Source: Fonsecaea monophora
Taxonomy: Eukaryota; Ascomycota; Eurotiomycetes; Chaetothyriales; Herpotrichiellaceae
Reading direction: 5' to 3'
Assembly: GCF_001642475.1 (NCBI RefSeq)
Contig: NW_019173932.1
Span: 1 to 64,000 of the forward strand
Length of the DNA stretch: 64,000 nt
Shown here: in pieces, positions 41,531-53,248 of the stretch
Layout: every line of letters starts with the position of its first letter
How positions within the stretch are numbered: the stretch's first letter is position 1
Translations under genes and position numbers: made by a program
The notes under the pieces: model-generated
Told to the model about the DNA's origin: nothing
The model's input: only the letters and a program-made list of their open reading frames with translations
The model's database searches: none

Positions 41531-42476
41531 GGACAGTAGCGGTAAAATGAGACAACCTAGACACTTTCAACGATGTTCGAAGCCTCGTTGCTATCGTTGC
41601 TGTTACCACCAAACAGGCTGGGACCAAGGCTGGAAGGAGCACGAGGCTGTAATTCACGTGACTGTGGCTTGGCACGGACCACTCTACAAATTCTTCACCG
41701 CAAGCTTCACCCTTTAATCTTTTCCTTTTTCTCTCTTCAGATCAAAAAAAGCAACAGAGCCAGCCACGACCGTCGTTTCGTCCTTTTCTACAGCGATGTG
41801 TTGCCATGAGCTCTTTGTAAGCTCGATGGCTCTGGAGAACAAATTCTCATTCCTTGTAGGAAGTTTCCTTCTCGTTGGGTCCTCTTCGGTGAGGGCGATG
41901 AGTCTGAAATGTCGATTGATAGGAAACATCTTTTTCCATGTGCCCCTGTCTAATGCAATGTCTGGTCTGGCCTAGCAGAGTGGCTGCTGACAAGTGACCG
42001 AATCCAGACTGCACAGTCTGCAGACTTTGAATGGTTCCAGCCCTATTTATCGCTGTTCCGTGGCAACCACCGTCACGTATCATTTGCAGGCGGGAAGAAT
42101 GGGCAATTCCAAACCCCAATTCTCGAGAAATGTCATGGTTTGTGCGCTACATTCTCTCCTTCTCTGCAAATGAGATGATTTGTTTTTGAAGTGGTTGTTT
42201 TGCATTCCAGAGACAGTGTTATGTGGATCGCGTTATCCTTCACGCACGGTGATCGTGCTCAAGGTAAATATCATGCGCAATGGTACAAAGTTTCCTCTTG
42301 CTCTCTTTCACTCCTCGATAGCCTCGTTCTCTTTTCGAGACTCGTTACACTCGTTTGGAAACGTCTCTTTTGTTGCTCTAACAGTCACTCCTTTGAAATC
42401 TCTTCGCTTGATCGTGGTACGCCAACTCTACAATCAACAAAACCCATCCACTGCATCCCTGCCTGGACTTGGAAAA
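41531..42476. other. Intergenic, promoter of the GPI-protein gene
   Basis: About 945 bp. An open frame upstream of the wall-protein start (from 42180) has no signal-peptide character and is treated as leader. Nothing else seen. Confidence 0.5.
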
Positions 42477-43541
42477 ATGAAACGATCGACTCGCACCAAC
42501 ATGCCCTTGGCGGCACTGCTCATCGCTGCAGTTAACGCGCAAACCACCACCGTTATCAACGACCCCGCGGACACTGCTGCCACCACCGTCTACTATTCCG
42601 TGTGCCCAACTGCTTTGACCACAACTACCACTTTGTCCAGCACCATCACTTTCTGCCCAGGTCCCAATTGCAACGGTGGTGGCCCCGTGATCACACCTCC
42701 CCCAACGAATGCCCAAACCACTGAAATCCTCTCTTACACAACCACCCTCCCGAACGGGGACGTGGAGGAAATCCACGAGTACCTTACCATCTACCACCAA
42801 ATCTGCAGCAACGGTCAATCAATTGGACAAGCCACTTACACCATCACAGAGGTATGCCCTTGTGAAGCGACCAGGAACCCAACTTCCATCCCTGAAGGCT
42901 TTACCACTACTGTTGTGTCTTGCGATGTTTGCCACAATGGTGGAGCGACCACAATGACTCTTACCACGCCATGCTCAACCGGTCCCTATGCCACCCAGAC
43001 TCCTGTGATTGGACCTACTGGAGGCGCCGGTGCTCAAGCACAAGCGGCAGCAAGTGCAGGAGCCAATGCCCAAGCTGAGGCCGGTTCCGGTTCCGGCTCT
43101 GGCTCATCCAGTGGAAGCTCTGGCAGTAGTGGCTCTTCGGGAGCTGGCTCCGGGGGTGCCAATGCTAATGCCGCTGCCAACGCGAACGCAAATGCTAACG
43201 CGAATGCTGGGGCTTCCTCTGGCAACGGTGCTGCCGGTGCAAATTCTGCTTCCAGTGGGAACTCTGCCGCTGGAGCCAGTAACGGCGACTCCGGCGCAGC
43301 CGCCAATGCTGGCGCAAACGCAGCTGCCAGTGCCGAAGCTGGAGCCAACGGCGGAAACAAGTACACCAATGGCACCAGCAACGATAACAACATTTCCCCG
43401 CCCATCACGCCTGTCGTCCCCGGCGGAGCCTCAGGTGCGGGAGCCAACAACGCCAAGTTCACCGGCTCCGCTGATCGACTCGGCTATGCCGTCTCCGGGG
43501 TGTTTGCTGTTGTTCTTGGATCTTTGGCATTCATGTTGTGA
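42477..43541 (+). CDS. GPI-anchored, Ser/Gly/Ala/Asn-rich cell-wall protein
   Basis: Single exon, 354 aa. The ATG at 42477 (MKRSTRTNMPLAALLIAAVNAQ) gives a signal peptide with likely cleavage after NAQ; a second ATG eight codons later would still leave one. The mature N-terminal part (about residues 23-180) is Thr-rich with paired cysteines (YSVCPTAL, CPGPNCNGGG, CPCEATR, CDVC), a pattern seen in many fungal surface proteins. Residues about 185-310 are low-complexity: SGSGSGSSSGSS, then a long Ala-Asn repeat. The C-terminus has a small-residue stretch (GAGANNAKFTGSADR) followed by a hydrophobic tail VSGVFAVVLGSLAFML, the usual GPI-attachment signal. It is probably O-glycosylated and wall-linked. 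No enzymatic motif is visible. An adhesin-like or structural role is inference. Confidence 0.82.
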   Translation: MKRSTRTNMPLAALLIAAVNAQTTTVINDPADTAATTVYYSVCPTALTTTTTLSSTITFCPGPNCNGGGPVITPPPTNAQTTEILSYTTTLPNGDVEEIHEYLTIYHQICSNGQSIGQATYTITEVCPCEATRNPTSIPEGFTTTVVSCDVCHNGGATTMTLTTPCSTGPYATQTPVIGPTGGAGAQAQAAASAGANAQAEAGSGSGSGSSSGSSGSSGSSGAGSGGANANAAANANANANANAGASSGNGAAGANSASSGNSAAGASNGDSGAAANAGANAAASAEAGANGGNKYTNGTSNDNNISPPITPVVPGGASGAGANNAKFTGSADRLGYAVSGVFAVVLGSLAFML

Positions 43542-44028
43542 AGCCACTGACTGGAGACAACATACCAGTAGTGGCAAGATAGGTTTAAGGAGTGCGTGGG
43601 GGATGGGTTCTCATGGGGGGCTGCGAAAGCACGTTTTTTCTTATTTATCCGGAACATATCGCAATACATGGACAGCATCGCGCCCTGAATACTGATCTTT
43701 CAACAGAGTGGGTGGTTCGGATGGAAGAAGAAGAAGTGAGGCTGTCATGTTCGCGGTGGTGGATGTCGTGTGTGTGGCTTTGGTGGTGGAAGGTCGTAGA
43801 AGTTGTTTTTTCCTCGAATCAATCAACCATTTTTACCAGGATCCTGGGATTATCAGACGGAGTTTTTGAACGTGGTCGATGATATATTTTCCCTGCCGTG
43901 CCGTGCCTTGCCTTGCCTTGTCTTCTTGACGCCGTCACTGCCGCAGGGAAATACGAGTTGACCGGTATTGTTTGAGTAGTACTCGGGTCTCCAAGTCACT
44001 CACCTTCCCGAACCTAACAACATGATTC
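43542..44028. other. Convergent 3' flanks, no gene
   Basis: 487 bp between the GPI-protein stop and the hydrolase stop. Contains a short CCTTG/CCGTG pentamer run near 43895-43920. Confidence 0.5.
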
Positions 44029-44850
44029 TCACGGTGCCAGTACCAGACCATCTGGAAGATCGTCCCCGTCAATCCAAGCCTTGACGCTCTTCGCGAACAG
44101 TTCCGGAAACTGCAGATCCCAAGCATGCGCGCCCCCTCGGACCACAGCCGCCTGACTCTCACTGCAACCTTCTCTCAACAGCTCCGCCATGGCGCGAGTC
44201 GCTGGCACATCGTCCTGCGCCTCGCCCGCGACGGTCAAGGTCCTGACACGGAGCGCGCGCAGGTCCTCCGCGACGAACTGTGCGATGCCCGTGAACGCGT
44301 CGGTCAGGAGATTCCTGCCGAAATTCCTCCTCTCCTCCTCGCGCAGGCCGGCGGGCTTTTGCAGCCCGATCCACGCGCAGATGGCCCCGTCGACCCAGCC
44401 GGGGCTGTACTTGGAGAGGGGCGCCTGCAGACAGTACAGGACGCGGGGATGCTCGGCGAACCATCTCCTGAAGCCGGCGAAGGGGGCCGCGCCCGTGACG
44501 AACAGCGACTCGACGAGCTCGGGACGCCGCAGCGCGAGGTCCAGCGCGACGAACCCGCCGAGCGAGCACCCCACGACGTGCGCGCGCCGGTCGTGCGCAC
44601 GCCGCTCGATCACGCGCGCGACCTGTTCGGCCGCGCCGGCGAGGCTGAATGGCCGGATGGCCGATGACTGCGAGTGGCCCGGCAGGTCGACGGCGAGGAG
44701 GTGGTGGTCGGCCAGAAGGGGGAGAACATGCGTGTACTCGGTGTGGTTGGAGCAGAGGCCGTGGAGGAAGATGATCGTAGGACCGGCATCGCGGTTCAGC
44801 GAGAGCGAGAAAATCGTATCCGTCGTACTCTCGTCGGGGTCGTTAGACAT
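44029..44850 (-). CDS. Alpha/beta-hydrolase fold protein
   Basis: Single exon, 273 aa, ATG at 44850. Oxyanion motif FLHGLCSNH near residue 28-36, nucleophile elbow GCSLGGF with Ser96, and a C-terminal GGAHAWDL with the likely catalytic His. The acid is probably the Asp in AGEAQDDVPATRA. DLPGHSQS after strand beta-4 is also typical. Size and order fit the soluble hydrolase/esterase group of the fold. There is no signal peptide or membrane helix. The substrate cannot be predicted, as this fold covers esterases, lipases, C-C hydrolases and haloperoxidase-like enzymes. The coding region is very GC-rich, which creates a 180-codon open frame on the opposite strand. Confidence 0.82.
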   Translation of the reverse strand: MSNDPDESTTDTIFSLSLNRDAGPTIIFLHGLCSNHTEYTHVLPLLADHHLLAVDLPGHSQSSAIRPFSLAGAAEQVARVIERRAHDRRAHVVGCSLGGFVALDLALRRPELVESLFVTGAAPFAGFRRWFAEHPRVLYCLQAPLSKYSPGWVDGAICAWIGLQKPAGLREEERRNFGRNLLTDAFTGIAQFVAEDLRALRVRTLTVAGEAQDDVPATRAMAELLREGCSESQAAVVRGGAHAWDLQFPELFAKSVKAWIDGDDLPDGLVLAP

Positions 44851-46064
44851 GGTTTGGTGGTGTTGATGTATGTGTTTCCAATAAATATGACTCCTGAAGA
44901 TACCGGTACTGTAGTTGTGATGGTAGTGGTACGTTATTCGTGGGGAGTACGTGGTTATATATCTCCTCTTTCCACAGAGCCGAATCTAAACAAACCAATA
45001 ACTCAAATCCTGAGGTTCCAAACCAGCCTAGACTGTCCTGGTCGAATGGGTAGAAGCAATAATAATAACAGGCAGACGCGATTCCAATGCACCCTACCTA
45101 GTTCAATACTTCCGTACCTACTTCAGCGTAGTATTCACGCGCCAAGACACTATACCCTTGTCCTCACGCATACGTACTGTGCTAGTACCCTTTGAGACTT
45201 ATAGGAAGGGCAATATTGTATTAGATCCGTAGTGTTAGCAATAGGAGAAAGGGCTTGATGTCATCACTGGCACAGTAGAAGTTAAAGAAAGCGCAGAGAC
45301 TTGATGAACCAGAAAAGAAAATGGAACATAAACGGGTACTTGTTACCTTTTTTTTCTTCTTCGTTCATTGAAGGCAATGAGTTCATCACCTCTTTGTTGG
45401 GGTTGTTTCACTAGGCTAGTAGTAGCTATATAAAGTAGGGGGGTTAAAAATGCACGAGGACTCTTGTCCACGGCTCAAAGAGCCCAGCCTCCCTTAGGAA
45501 GGTCTGGGACGACTGCTCAAATAGCAGTGAGGTATCGCGGCAACAAAGGAGATTTGTGGAGTGTATTCTCTACTCTTGAGGAGGGAGAGAGGACAAAGTC
45601 GTCGTAGATGTATAGTCGATGTTGTGGAGTAAGGGTTGGGGGTATCTCGGTTTCAACAGCAGCGCCAAAAAGTACGATCAGACAACACACGCATACAGAC
45701 AAAGCCCGAAAGAGAGGAACAACAAGAATTCCCCGTAGTCTGATCTGATCATGTCGCCAATCCGTCCATCAATCAGGTGGTGAAAAAACGTCAAAACGCT
45801 CCGGTCGCTAAAATGCAGAACAAGGCTGGTGAATGTTTGTGGAGATGATGATGCTGATGATGCTGATTCCTGTTTCTCTCCTGTGGCTGATGCAAGGTTT
45901 GTAGTAGTAATAGTAGTAGTAGCTGAGGACTGATGGTGCGAGATGAGCTAGAAAAAGGAGAATTGCCGCGAGGCAACATCTTGGTAGGAGAGTCGTTCAG
46001 TCATGAGAAGGGCGATATTCACAGGCAAGGTAGTAAGGGGGGGTAGAATAAACTGACGCGGGTT
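44851..46064. other. Intergenic, no gene
   Basis: About 1.2 kb with AT-rich and triplet-repeat-like stretches (GTAGTA near 45901-45922, ATGATG near 45845). No credible ORF. Confidence 0.5.
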
Positions 46065-48155
46065 TCAGATCCGACAGGTGTCGTTCTTCCTCATGGCCTT
46101 GGCTAGCATCAGCTTCCTCATCCACTCGATGCGCTCTTTGGAGCTGTCGACGGCAAAGTGGTGGGACTTTTGGCCTTTTTCAAAGATCCTCCTGTTTACC
46201 TTCTCACTGTCGGGGATGAGAGAGAAGGCGAAGCTGTGCTCGCCGGCGGGAACCTTTCCTTGGCCGAGGAGACTTTTCTTGAAGGCTGCGCTGAGTTTCG
46301 ATCCTGAAGCCTGTGCGTAGGCGTGCAGGGTGTATTCATCCACGTCAATATCCTCCAGGGCAGTGGCGTTGGCGTAGTGAGTGTCGTGCATCGTCAGCTT
46401 ATGGCCGACCAGTGTGCAATAGTTGTCTTGCCATTCGTGTCGGAGCATGCGAGTAGTCTTCCGCTTCCGCATCCAGCCTTGATGGTGGGCGAGTTCAATT
46501 TCAGTGACTCGTGCGGCGGCACGCGGTTCCTGTGTATCGTTCTCCTTGACAGGTGCCACAGACGGCGTGAAAGACTGCTGTCGAATGTGCCGCCGTGGCG
46601 GGGCAGGCTGAGTAGATACACAACGCTGAATGGGTTCAGGTGGGCTGATTGTTATCGATGTCGCACCATACCGCATCTCGGGAGGCACAGATTGAGAGAC
46701 ATCGCGTTGACAGGGGTCGGCAGCCATTGCAGTGATGGGAATATCAGTGGCCGACATGGGAGTGTCTATACGGTAGATGTCAGCTGGTGAGGCCACCCCG
46801 CCATAGTGATATGGATCCCGCAGAAGCTGCGCCTTGAGTTGAGCCTGGATCTGAGTAGGTTGTTGGAGGGCAGAGATTGGTGTCCTCGAGGGAATCTCAT
46901 CTTGACTTTGTCCCACGGGTATGGTGAGCTTGGGAAGCCCACGGAGATGCTCGGCGAGGTTGGCTGACTTGACGGCAAATGAAGCAGATGCTGCAGGAGG
47001 TGGGGAGGGGTTGCTTGAGTGCGTCGGACTGTTGAGGTGTTGGAAGTTGAGGAACTGTCGAACGCTCTCCTGTGGATCTCGGGGCTGAACACCGCTGAGG
47101 GTCTCGGCGGTGATCTTTACAGAAGAGGGTCCAAGGACGTCTGAGGAGCCTACGACCGACGGCAAGGCTTCGGATTGGGCCTCAGACACAGGCCGGCGGG
47201 CATCATCCTCCCATGCGCGCTGCATACGAAGAATCCTCCGCTGTTGCTTCTGCCACTTTGGGCAATCTTCGCCTTTCGAGCACTTGTGCTCTTTGGGGAG
47301 GACCTGCTCGATCCCAACAATGGAGACTGACTCGGCAGGGGTGACGATGTCGGGTTGGCGGCCTCGTCTCCGGGACCGAGATCGATCAACGACCACATGG
47401 CATTCTTCTGGACGAGCGACCCGCTGCACGGCTCGAGGACTTCTCGTATTCCGGGAAGGAGTTCTTGAGAGTGGTGCTTCCAGGGTGATCATGCTGCTGT
47501 TTCGGAGTTGGTGGATCGAGCTCATAACTCTGTGGCGTTTTCCAAAGGAGCTGATGTCGAGCTCTTTGAGATCCTCGAACTGAAGGTCTATCAGAACACT
47601 GCCGGAGATGTCGTGAATGAGGAACTTCTCCACGACAGCTGGCTCGAAGCCTGCTTCGGCCATCCAATCAGCGACCTGTCGAGGAGTCCAATGCCGAACC
47701 TGGGATTCGTCGAGTTCTGCGACTGCAGTGTTGAGGGCGTTGATAGGTTTGGCCGGAGTCTTGGGCTCGGCAGCCGGGGAGATATTGAGGAAGACGTCGT
47801 CGTCGGGATTTGTCAGGATGTCAGGAGTGCCACTGAACAAGTGAGGCCCTCGAGGACCCAATACTGCTCGGTCGTCGAAATGGAACTCGAAGCCGTCAAG
47901 GCCACCACTCTGAGGAGGAGTTGGGAGCTCGTCCCGACTCGACGACAGAGTCGACGCACTGTCGTCATCCTGCGAATCCCAAGGTCTGGGAAGTGAGTCG
48001 GGGTCATCCTCGTTGTCAGTGTCAAATATCTCGGTCGCCTCTGACAAAGGTCTGGGCGCTATTGTCCGTCGCCCGAGGAAGGAGAGGTCTGGTGCCTTCT
48101 GAAGCATCTCAACAGGCTGCACCTGAAGCGGTGAGGATTGGGTTGACCACTCCAT
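46065..48155 (-). CDS. SAM and PH domain protein (Boi/Pob1-like architecture without SH3)
   Basis: Single exon, 696 aa, ATG at 48155. A disordered acidic N-terminus precedes a SAM domain near residues 154-217 (HWTPRQVADWMAEAGF, then ISGSVLIDLQFEDLKEL and KRHRVMSSIHQL). A long Ser/Pro-rich linker follows, with a short Cys/Lys cluster (HKCSKGEDCPKW). The C-terminal PH domain spans about residues 550-690, starting HHQGWMRKRKTTRMLRHEW, with the conserved terminal Trp in RIEWMRKLMLAKAM. SAM plus PH recalls yeast Boi1/2 and fission yeast Pob1, which link polarity and exocytosis to phosphoinositides, but no SH3 domain is present, so orthology is unproven. A membrane-associated adaptor is the likely role. 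PI4P made by STT4-type kinases is a plausible ligand class, as inference only. Confidence 0.82.
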   Translation of the reverse strand: MEWSTQSSPLQVQPVEMLQKAPDLSFLGRRTIAPRPLSEATEIFDTDNEDDPDSLPRPWDSQDDDSASTLSSSRDELPTPPQSGGLDGFEFHFDDRAVLGPRGPHLFSGTPDILTNPDDDVFLNISPAAEPKTPAKPINALNTAVAELDESQVRHWTPRQVADWMAEAGFEPAVVEKFLIHDISGSVLIDLQFEDLKELDISSFGKRHRVMSSIHQLRNSSMITLEAPLSRTPSRNTRSPRAVQRVARPEECHVVVDRSRSRRRGRQPDIVTPAESVSIVGIEQVLPKEHKCSKGEDCPKWQKQQRRILRMQRAWEDDARRPVSEAQSEALPSVVGSSDVLGPSSVKITAETLSGVQPRDPQESVRQFLNFQHLNSPTHSSNPSPPPAASASFAVKSANLAEHLRGLPKLTIPVGQSQDEIPSRTPISALQQPTQIQAQLKAQLLRDPYHYGGVASPADIYRIDTPMSATDIPITAMAADPCQRDVSQSVPPEMRYGATSITISPPEPIQRCVSTQPAPPRRHIRQQSFTPSVAPVKENDTQEPRAAARVTEIELAHHQGWMRKRKTTRMLRHEWQDNYCTLVGHKLTMHDTHYANATALEDIDVDEYTLHAYAQASGSKLSAAFKKSLLGQGKVPAGEHSFAFSLIPDSEKVNRRIFEKGQKSHHFAVDSSKERIEWMRKLMLAKAMRKNDTCRI

Positions 48156-51100
48156 GGTGCAACTCTATGAAGAATGCAGTATTCTTTACAGCTGGAGGTC
48201 AACCTTGGAAGATTGAATTACGGTGGAGATGGAAACCAACGAAGGGGTTCTGGTATGTATGTATAGACCATCACGGAGGTGGAAGTGGGCGGTTAGAAGC
48301 CTTGAGCACTTGTGACGAGTGGAGATGCAAGGCCAGGGTACTTGCAGAGATGGGATGCATGATATTGAATCGCTACTGCAGTGGTTATGCGTGCGATGAA
48401 TGTGAAACGACACAGAGGCAGCCACTCAGTGAAAAGCATATTGCTGTGGCCGGGCATAGGCTGGCGGTAAGAGAGTAATGGACATGGACAACAAGGCTAT
48501 GTGCCAATGGAGGGGAATCTATGAAAAGTACGCGCCGAAGCCGTCCCGGTCAGGCCCTGGCCGCCCCCACTTTCCCGCAGTTCACCTGAACCAATGAGAG
48601 CACGTATAAGGGTGATGGAAGCGACCGAGTGGGGCCCAAGCACATCCTGCAGCTTGATTGTCCCCCGCATCCCAGCCAATCAACATCGCCGGTGATTTAT
48701 TTCCAAAAATACCCTTCCACTGGGGAATTCCCCCCCTTCCTGCTCTGGTATAGCCACCCTCCATAGCCTGTTCCCTGGAATAGCATCTGGCGCTTCTCAC
48801 TCGCTGCGACTCGTTTGATCTCCCTGGCTCAGGCCGTCTCCCTTACCGAAGATCCCCTAGGGTCTTCCCTTTTCGTGCCTTTTACTCGGCGTGCCGTACC
48901 GCTAAATTCTCCTTTACCACATTTTCCCTTGCCGGCCCTGTCGTTTCCCAACCTCCTCACCATTCACTTCCTCCCTACCCGCAATCGAATTTTCTGATTG
49001 GCTACTTGTCCCAGAAAATACAACTAAAACCCGGTCGACCCTCAATAGACTTTTCTCAAAGTTGCGAGAGTTTGCCCTGCTGATCTCTCGGCAAACGTTT
49101 GGAGCTAACGGGTGACCAAGCATTGTCTCCTCACTGCGAGTCACAAGATAGTACCTCGTACCCGTAGCAGAGTCGCAAGGGCAGAAGGTACCCAGTCCGC
49201 TCAGTACGTCACACCCTTCCACAATACCCACATGTACCTCGTAGCCTCTGCGCTGGTTTCTGGAAGAGCAGCAGCTGACGTTCTACGGGCACGACATTTA
49301 CAGTTGAGGTTTCGTCCATCTAGGTTGATTCAGGGTTTGCGGGAGAGCTCAACGAATGAGACCCTTGAGACCATTTGGTTCTAGACAACCGACCCTGAAC
49401 ATCTACCCCTCCCCTCCTAGGTTCTCGCGTTGAACAGAGAGGGGTCCGATAAGAAACGGACTTTCCACACAAGGGATAGAACATTGAAACGGCCAAAGCG
49501 GCCCTTTCCGCGATAAGACGTCTTCGTCTCAATTCGATGACAGATTGGCTGATTTTTCAAAGTCAAACCGAGGCTGGCGTGGGGAGAGTTTTCCCCAAGA
49601 GAGGGACTTCTCCCGTCAACTCTGCAACCTCCTCATACGGCGCGGGGGGCAACGCTTCCTCGCTAAAGGGTTCAATTATTGATGCCAATAGCTCAAGTGT
49701 GATATTCCTTCCCTAGCGCTACTGCAAGCAATATTCTTGAGAAAGTCTTCTAACATCGTACTCACTTGAGTGTCCACTAACCTTGCGGAAAGGGTCGCCA
49801 GGGTCGCCTACTCCACGAGGGATTGTGAGAGCACGTTGCGCACGATGTTGACGAGAATTTCCAAAGTCACCCTCGTGTCTATGGCACGAGAGTGATTTTT
49901 CCCAGCCCATTACACATGGCAGCCACAAACTGGCAGCGGTGAGCCCACCGCTACTTGGCAACAGTTCTGGCGGACACAGGTGACCTTGTCGTGGTACATT
50001 TCCCCGTAGGACGACGTTACATGGTACTTGAGATGGTACCTGGGAGCTTCCAGGATGGAACACTACCTTGGAAACTCGTCACTGGATCACTCGGATCCCA
50101 GCATGAACAAGCTGGTACTGTACTTCCCAACAAAAGAGTCGACACTTGCTGCGATGCGCCTTCTGTAAAAAGCTTAGCCCAGACTGCAAGTTGGGCTGCA
50201 ACGAGGGTAAAAAGAACCTTTTTGGGGGGGGGGGGGGAAGGGGAGTGAGTGGAGGCTGTGGAGCCGACTTTTCCCCCTCGGCGACTTGCAGCTTCGCCTG
50301 CATGCTCTTAGGTACGAGTGCTAGCACCCGTCCTTGCAGCATTGCTGCTTGCTAATCCCACTAGAGTCCTCTACCGAGGTGTTGGCGGACTTGTTTTTCA
50401 GGGGCTTTGGGATGAAATCCGACCACTCTAGACCACCAACGGGATCTCAGGTTTGCGTTCATGATAAATTAGTGCAAGAGTTCTCGTGGCTCAAATAAGT
50501 TGCGCGAACAGTCTGGAAGGTTTCGGGTAATGTCGTGGAGAGGATGTTGTGCTTGAGAAGAAGCTTCTCCGGGACGCTCCACATGAATGGAGGGGCAATA
50601 GAGAAGTGCATGTGCTCGGGTATGGTATTGAGGTAGCACAGCAGTTATCGTCGCATTCTCAGTGTGTGTGTCCACGCAGTGTGCAGTGCTGCGTCATGGA
50701 CAGGGCAGTTCTGCATATAAGCAAGGGGACTTCAGGGAAAGAACAGCCGTGTACAAATGCGAGGCAAGGACATGTAGCGGTACAATGATTCTCCATCTAT
50801 CTCGGCGTGCAACGAGCTCTGTACAGCACAAAGGGAACTGACTCCTTTCTCTCCTCAAGGGTATCCTCCACTTCCAGACTCTAACCGTTGGTCCCAGAAT
50901 AGAAGCAGCAACTCATCAGTGGAAAGTTCTCCGAAGGCTGCATCCTCAGCCCTATCACAGCAGTCTGAGTTATGTTTCCTCCCTGAGTAAAAACAATCAC
51001 AATTGCTTTGAGCAAGCCATGAGAAAAATTGAGAAGCATCGAGGTTCTAAAAATAAGCACATCATGATGAAGTATCCTTAACCCGTACAATAATGGCCGT

Positions 51101-53248
51101 ATGCAAAGCGAAGGAAGCGAGGGGAGATGTGAGGGGAAGGGGAGCGCGAACGAGGTCAAGCTCTCGAGCGGACTATCAGACTTGGTACAAGCGAGTCGAG
51201 TGACGGAGCAACAGTAGCGAGGACTCCGTAAGTTGGTCCAAGCTCTCAACGACAAGTCGCAAGAGCCTGTAAAGGACATTGTTTTCTGCAGGCATTTGAC
51301 CAGTTCCTGGCATTTGAGAACCCACTACACACGCCCCACCACACTATGAAATATGACTAATGCAAGACTAATGCACGAGAGTTGTCTTGGCATCACGGTT
51401 GGCTCCCGTCGCTCCCGCGATTTTCAACACCCAGATTGAACTTCACCGCAGCAGGGAAACTCCCTTCCTTCACCCACGATAGCTCCAACACTAGGCCCCA
51501 GCCTTCGACCTTGATCCGGGTGCTCAGATCCAATCACTGTTCCGATTCCCAGCTTTTGCTGCACACCATCGGTTCTTTTTCTCCTGCCTTTCCCTCACCT
51601 GACAAGGCCAGACTGCCCTCTCTACCCAGCTGACCCTCCTCGATCCGACAGTGTGCGTCCCCTCCCTTGAAAGCCAAGCCGACCAAAGCCGATCAACGTG
51701 CTCCCGAAACTCTGCGGACACCCCTTGTGGCTTGTGAGAGGGTGTACGGAAGACACTGTAAAGGTTTTCGAGACCGTGGTACAGGTTCAACGTCGCGGAG
51801 AAATAGCAAAGCAATGCACGTGCTAGAAGAAGGTTTTTTCCTCCGGTCGAAGGTTCTGTAAGAGTCAAAGGCAGCAGGACTTTGTCATGCACCCCGGAGA
51901 TATCCATTGGTGCTGTTGTTGGGAAGTGAAGCGTTAGGACTGCATCTGTCCGTGTCGTCTTCGCCTGACATGACGTGTGCAATTACTTTCTTGGGGGAAA
52001 TTCTCCCCATTTGCTGTTGTGCAGCATTCAAGCACAACTGGTGTCCCAAGATACCCGGTGCTGCGGTTGCATGGCCAGCCGCATCGCTGTGTCTTTGCGC
52101 AGGTGGTGTACATGGCTCTGGTAACGACTTCCCTTGGTTCACCCTAGAAACTGGTACCCTTCTCGCACGAGCAGTTTGCATTGTCTCCCACCAGATCCCA
52201 GATGTACCTCGCCTGCGCAGTTCCGCATGACTCTGTGAATGTGTCTGGGCAATGACCCGCACCAAGTCTCCGATGGGCTGTTACCTCCTCTTTCAACTCG
52301 GTTAGTTGCCTCTTCGAACGCCCGAAGGAAACAAACTGTTCTCTTAGTGGCTCGATTGTCGTTCGGGGCCTCATTTGACCGGCAAAGGGCTGTTGTGAAC
52401 CTGCTGGCTCTAGGTACATACAGATTTGGATGTCAAAAACTGGGCCCCTAACAAGGGAGGTGTGGATGCTTCAGGGTCCTGATGCAGGCCTGGACCTAGA
52501 GGCGCTAACACACTTGCTCATGGGGACTCGTCGAAGCTCTCATGGTCTAATCTTAGCCTCGAAGCGCCCTCCACCTTTCAACACCCAATCACTGCTCAGA
52601 GCTCCCACACCTCACGCTGATTCCTCATGCTTGCTGCAGACTATCGAGCGACCGAATCAACCGAAGCATGTTGACCTACCTCGACAATGATCCATTCGAC
52701 CAAGTCATTCATTGCTCAATCAATGAGGTTCCTATCCCCGCCATCCCAACCACCAATACTTGGATGGGCGTCTCCAGACACAGACGCGATATTCATAGAT
52801 ACACCTCCTCCAACATGTGCCGCCCTTCTCTCTCATTCGTCCCTCATGCAGACAATCTTCTCCTACAGCCGGATCCTCTACTCGACCTGCTTGGAGCCTC
52901 ATCGTGCTTGCATGATTTCTCCCCTCTTGGATCCAAATATAGCTCTCTCCATCGTTCGCGAGAACTTTGAAGTCTCTCATATACACCATCCTCGGCCAAT
53001 GTCGCCGTGACTTCCTCCAAGGCAGACCGTTGCCCTCGCTGTTGTCCCTTCCGTCGTCGACAAACCCCCCTTAGAGCCTGCGAATACTGCTGGACAGTGT
53101 TCGCGATCATTCCCTCGTAATAATTAACAGCAGCGCGGCTCGCCGATCTCATCCTGTCATTGCCGTCCTTTATATCTGCATCTCATCGTTGTTGATGTGC
53201 GCCGAACCAAGACTACATACGGAAGAGACTGTCCCAGAACTATCAGCA
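48156..53248. other. Five-kilobase gene-poor region upstream of the Moc3-like regulator
   Basis: The SAM-PH gene and the Zn2Cys6 gene diverge from this region. It contains many ORFs of 60-150 codons on both strands without motif or splice partner, and a 14-G run. No tRNA, rRNA or transposon signature was found. Long upstream regions are common at fungal regulatory genes and may include a long spliced leader or noncoding transcripts, but nothing in the sequence proves it. Confidence 0.45.
50224..50237. repeat. Poly-G tract, 14 G
   Basis: A run of 14 guanines after TTTTT in the gene-poor region, the second such run in the window. Length may be misassembled. Confidence 0.8.

Noticed and set aside
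44125..44866. 180- and 225-codon ORFs opposite the alpha/beta hydrolase
   Set aside because: GC-rich shadow frames; the minus strand carries complete catalytic motifs.
51524..52265. Minus-strand ORFs of 152 and 126 codons
   Set aside because: Overlap each other in different frames, no motif, no splice partner.
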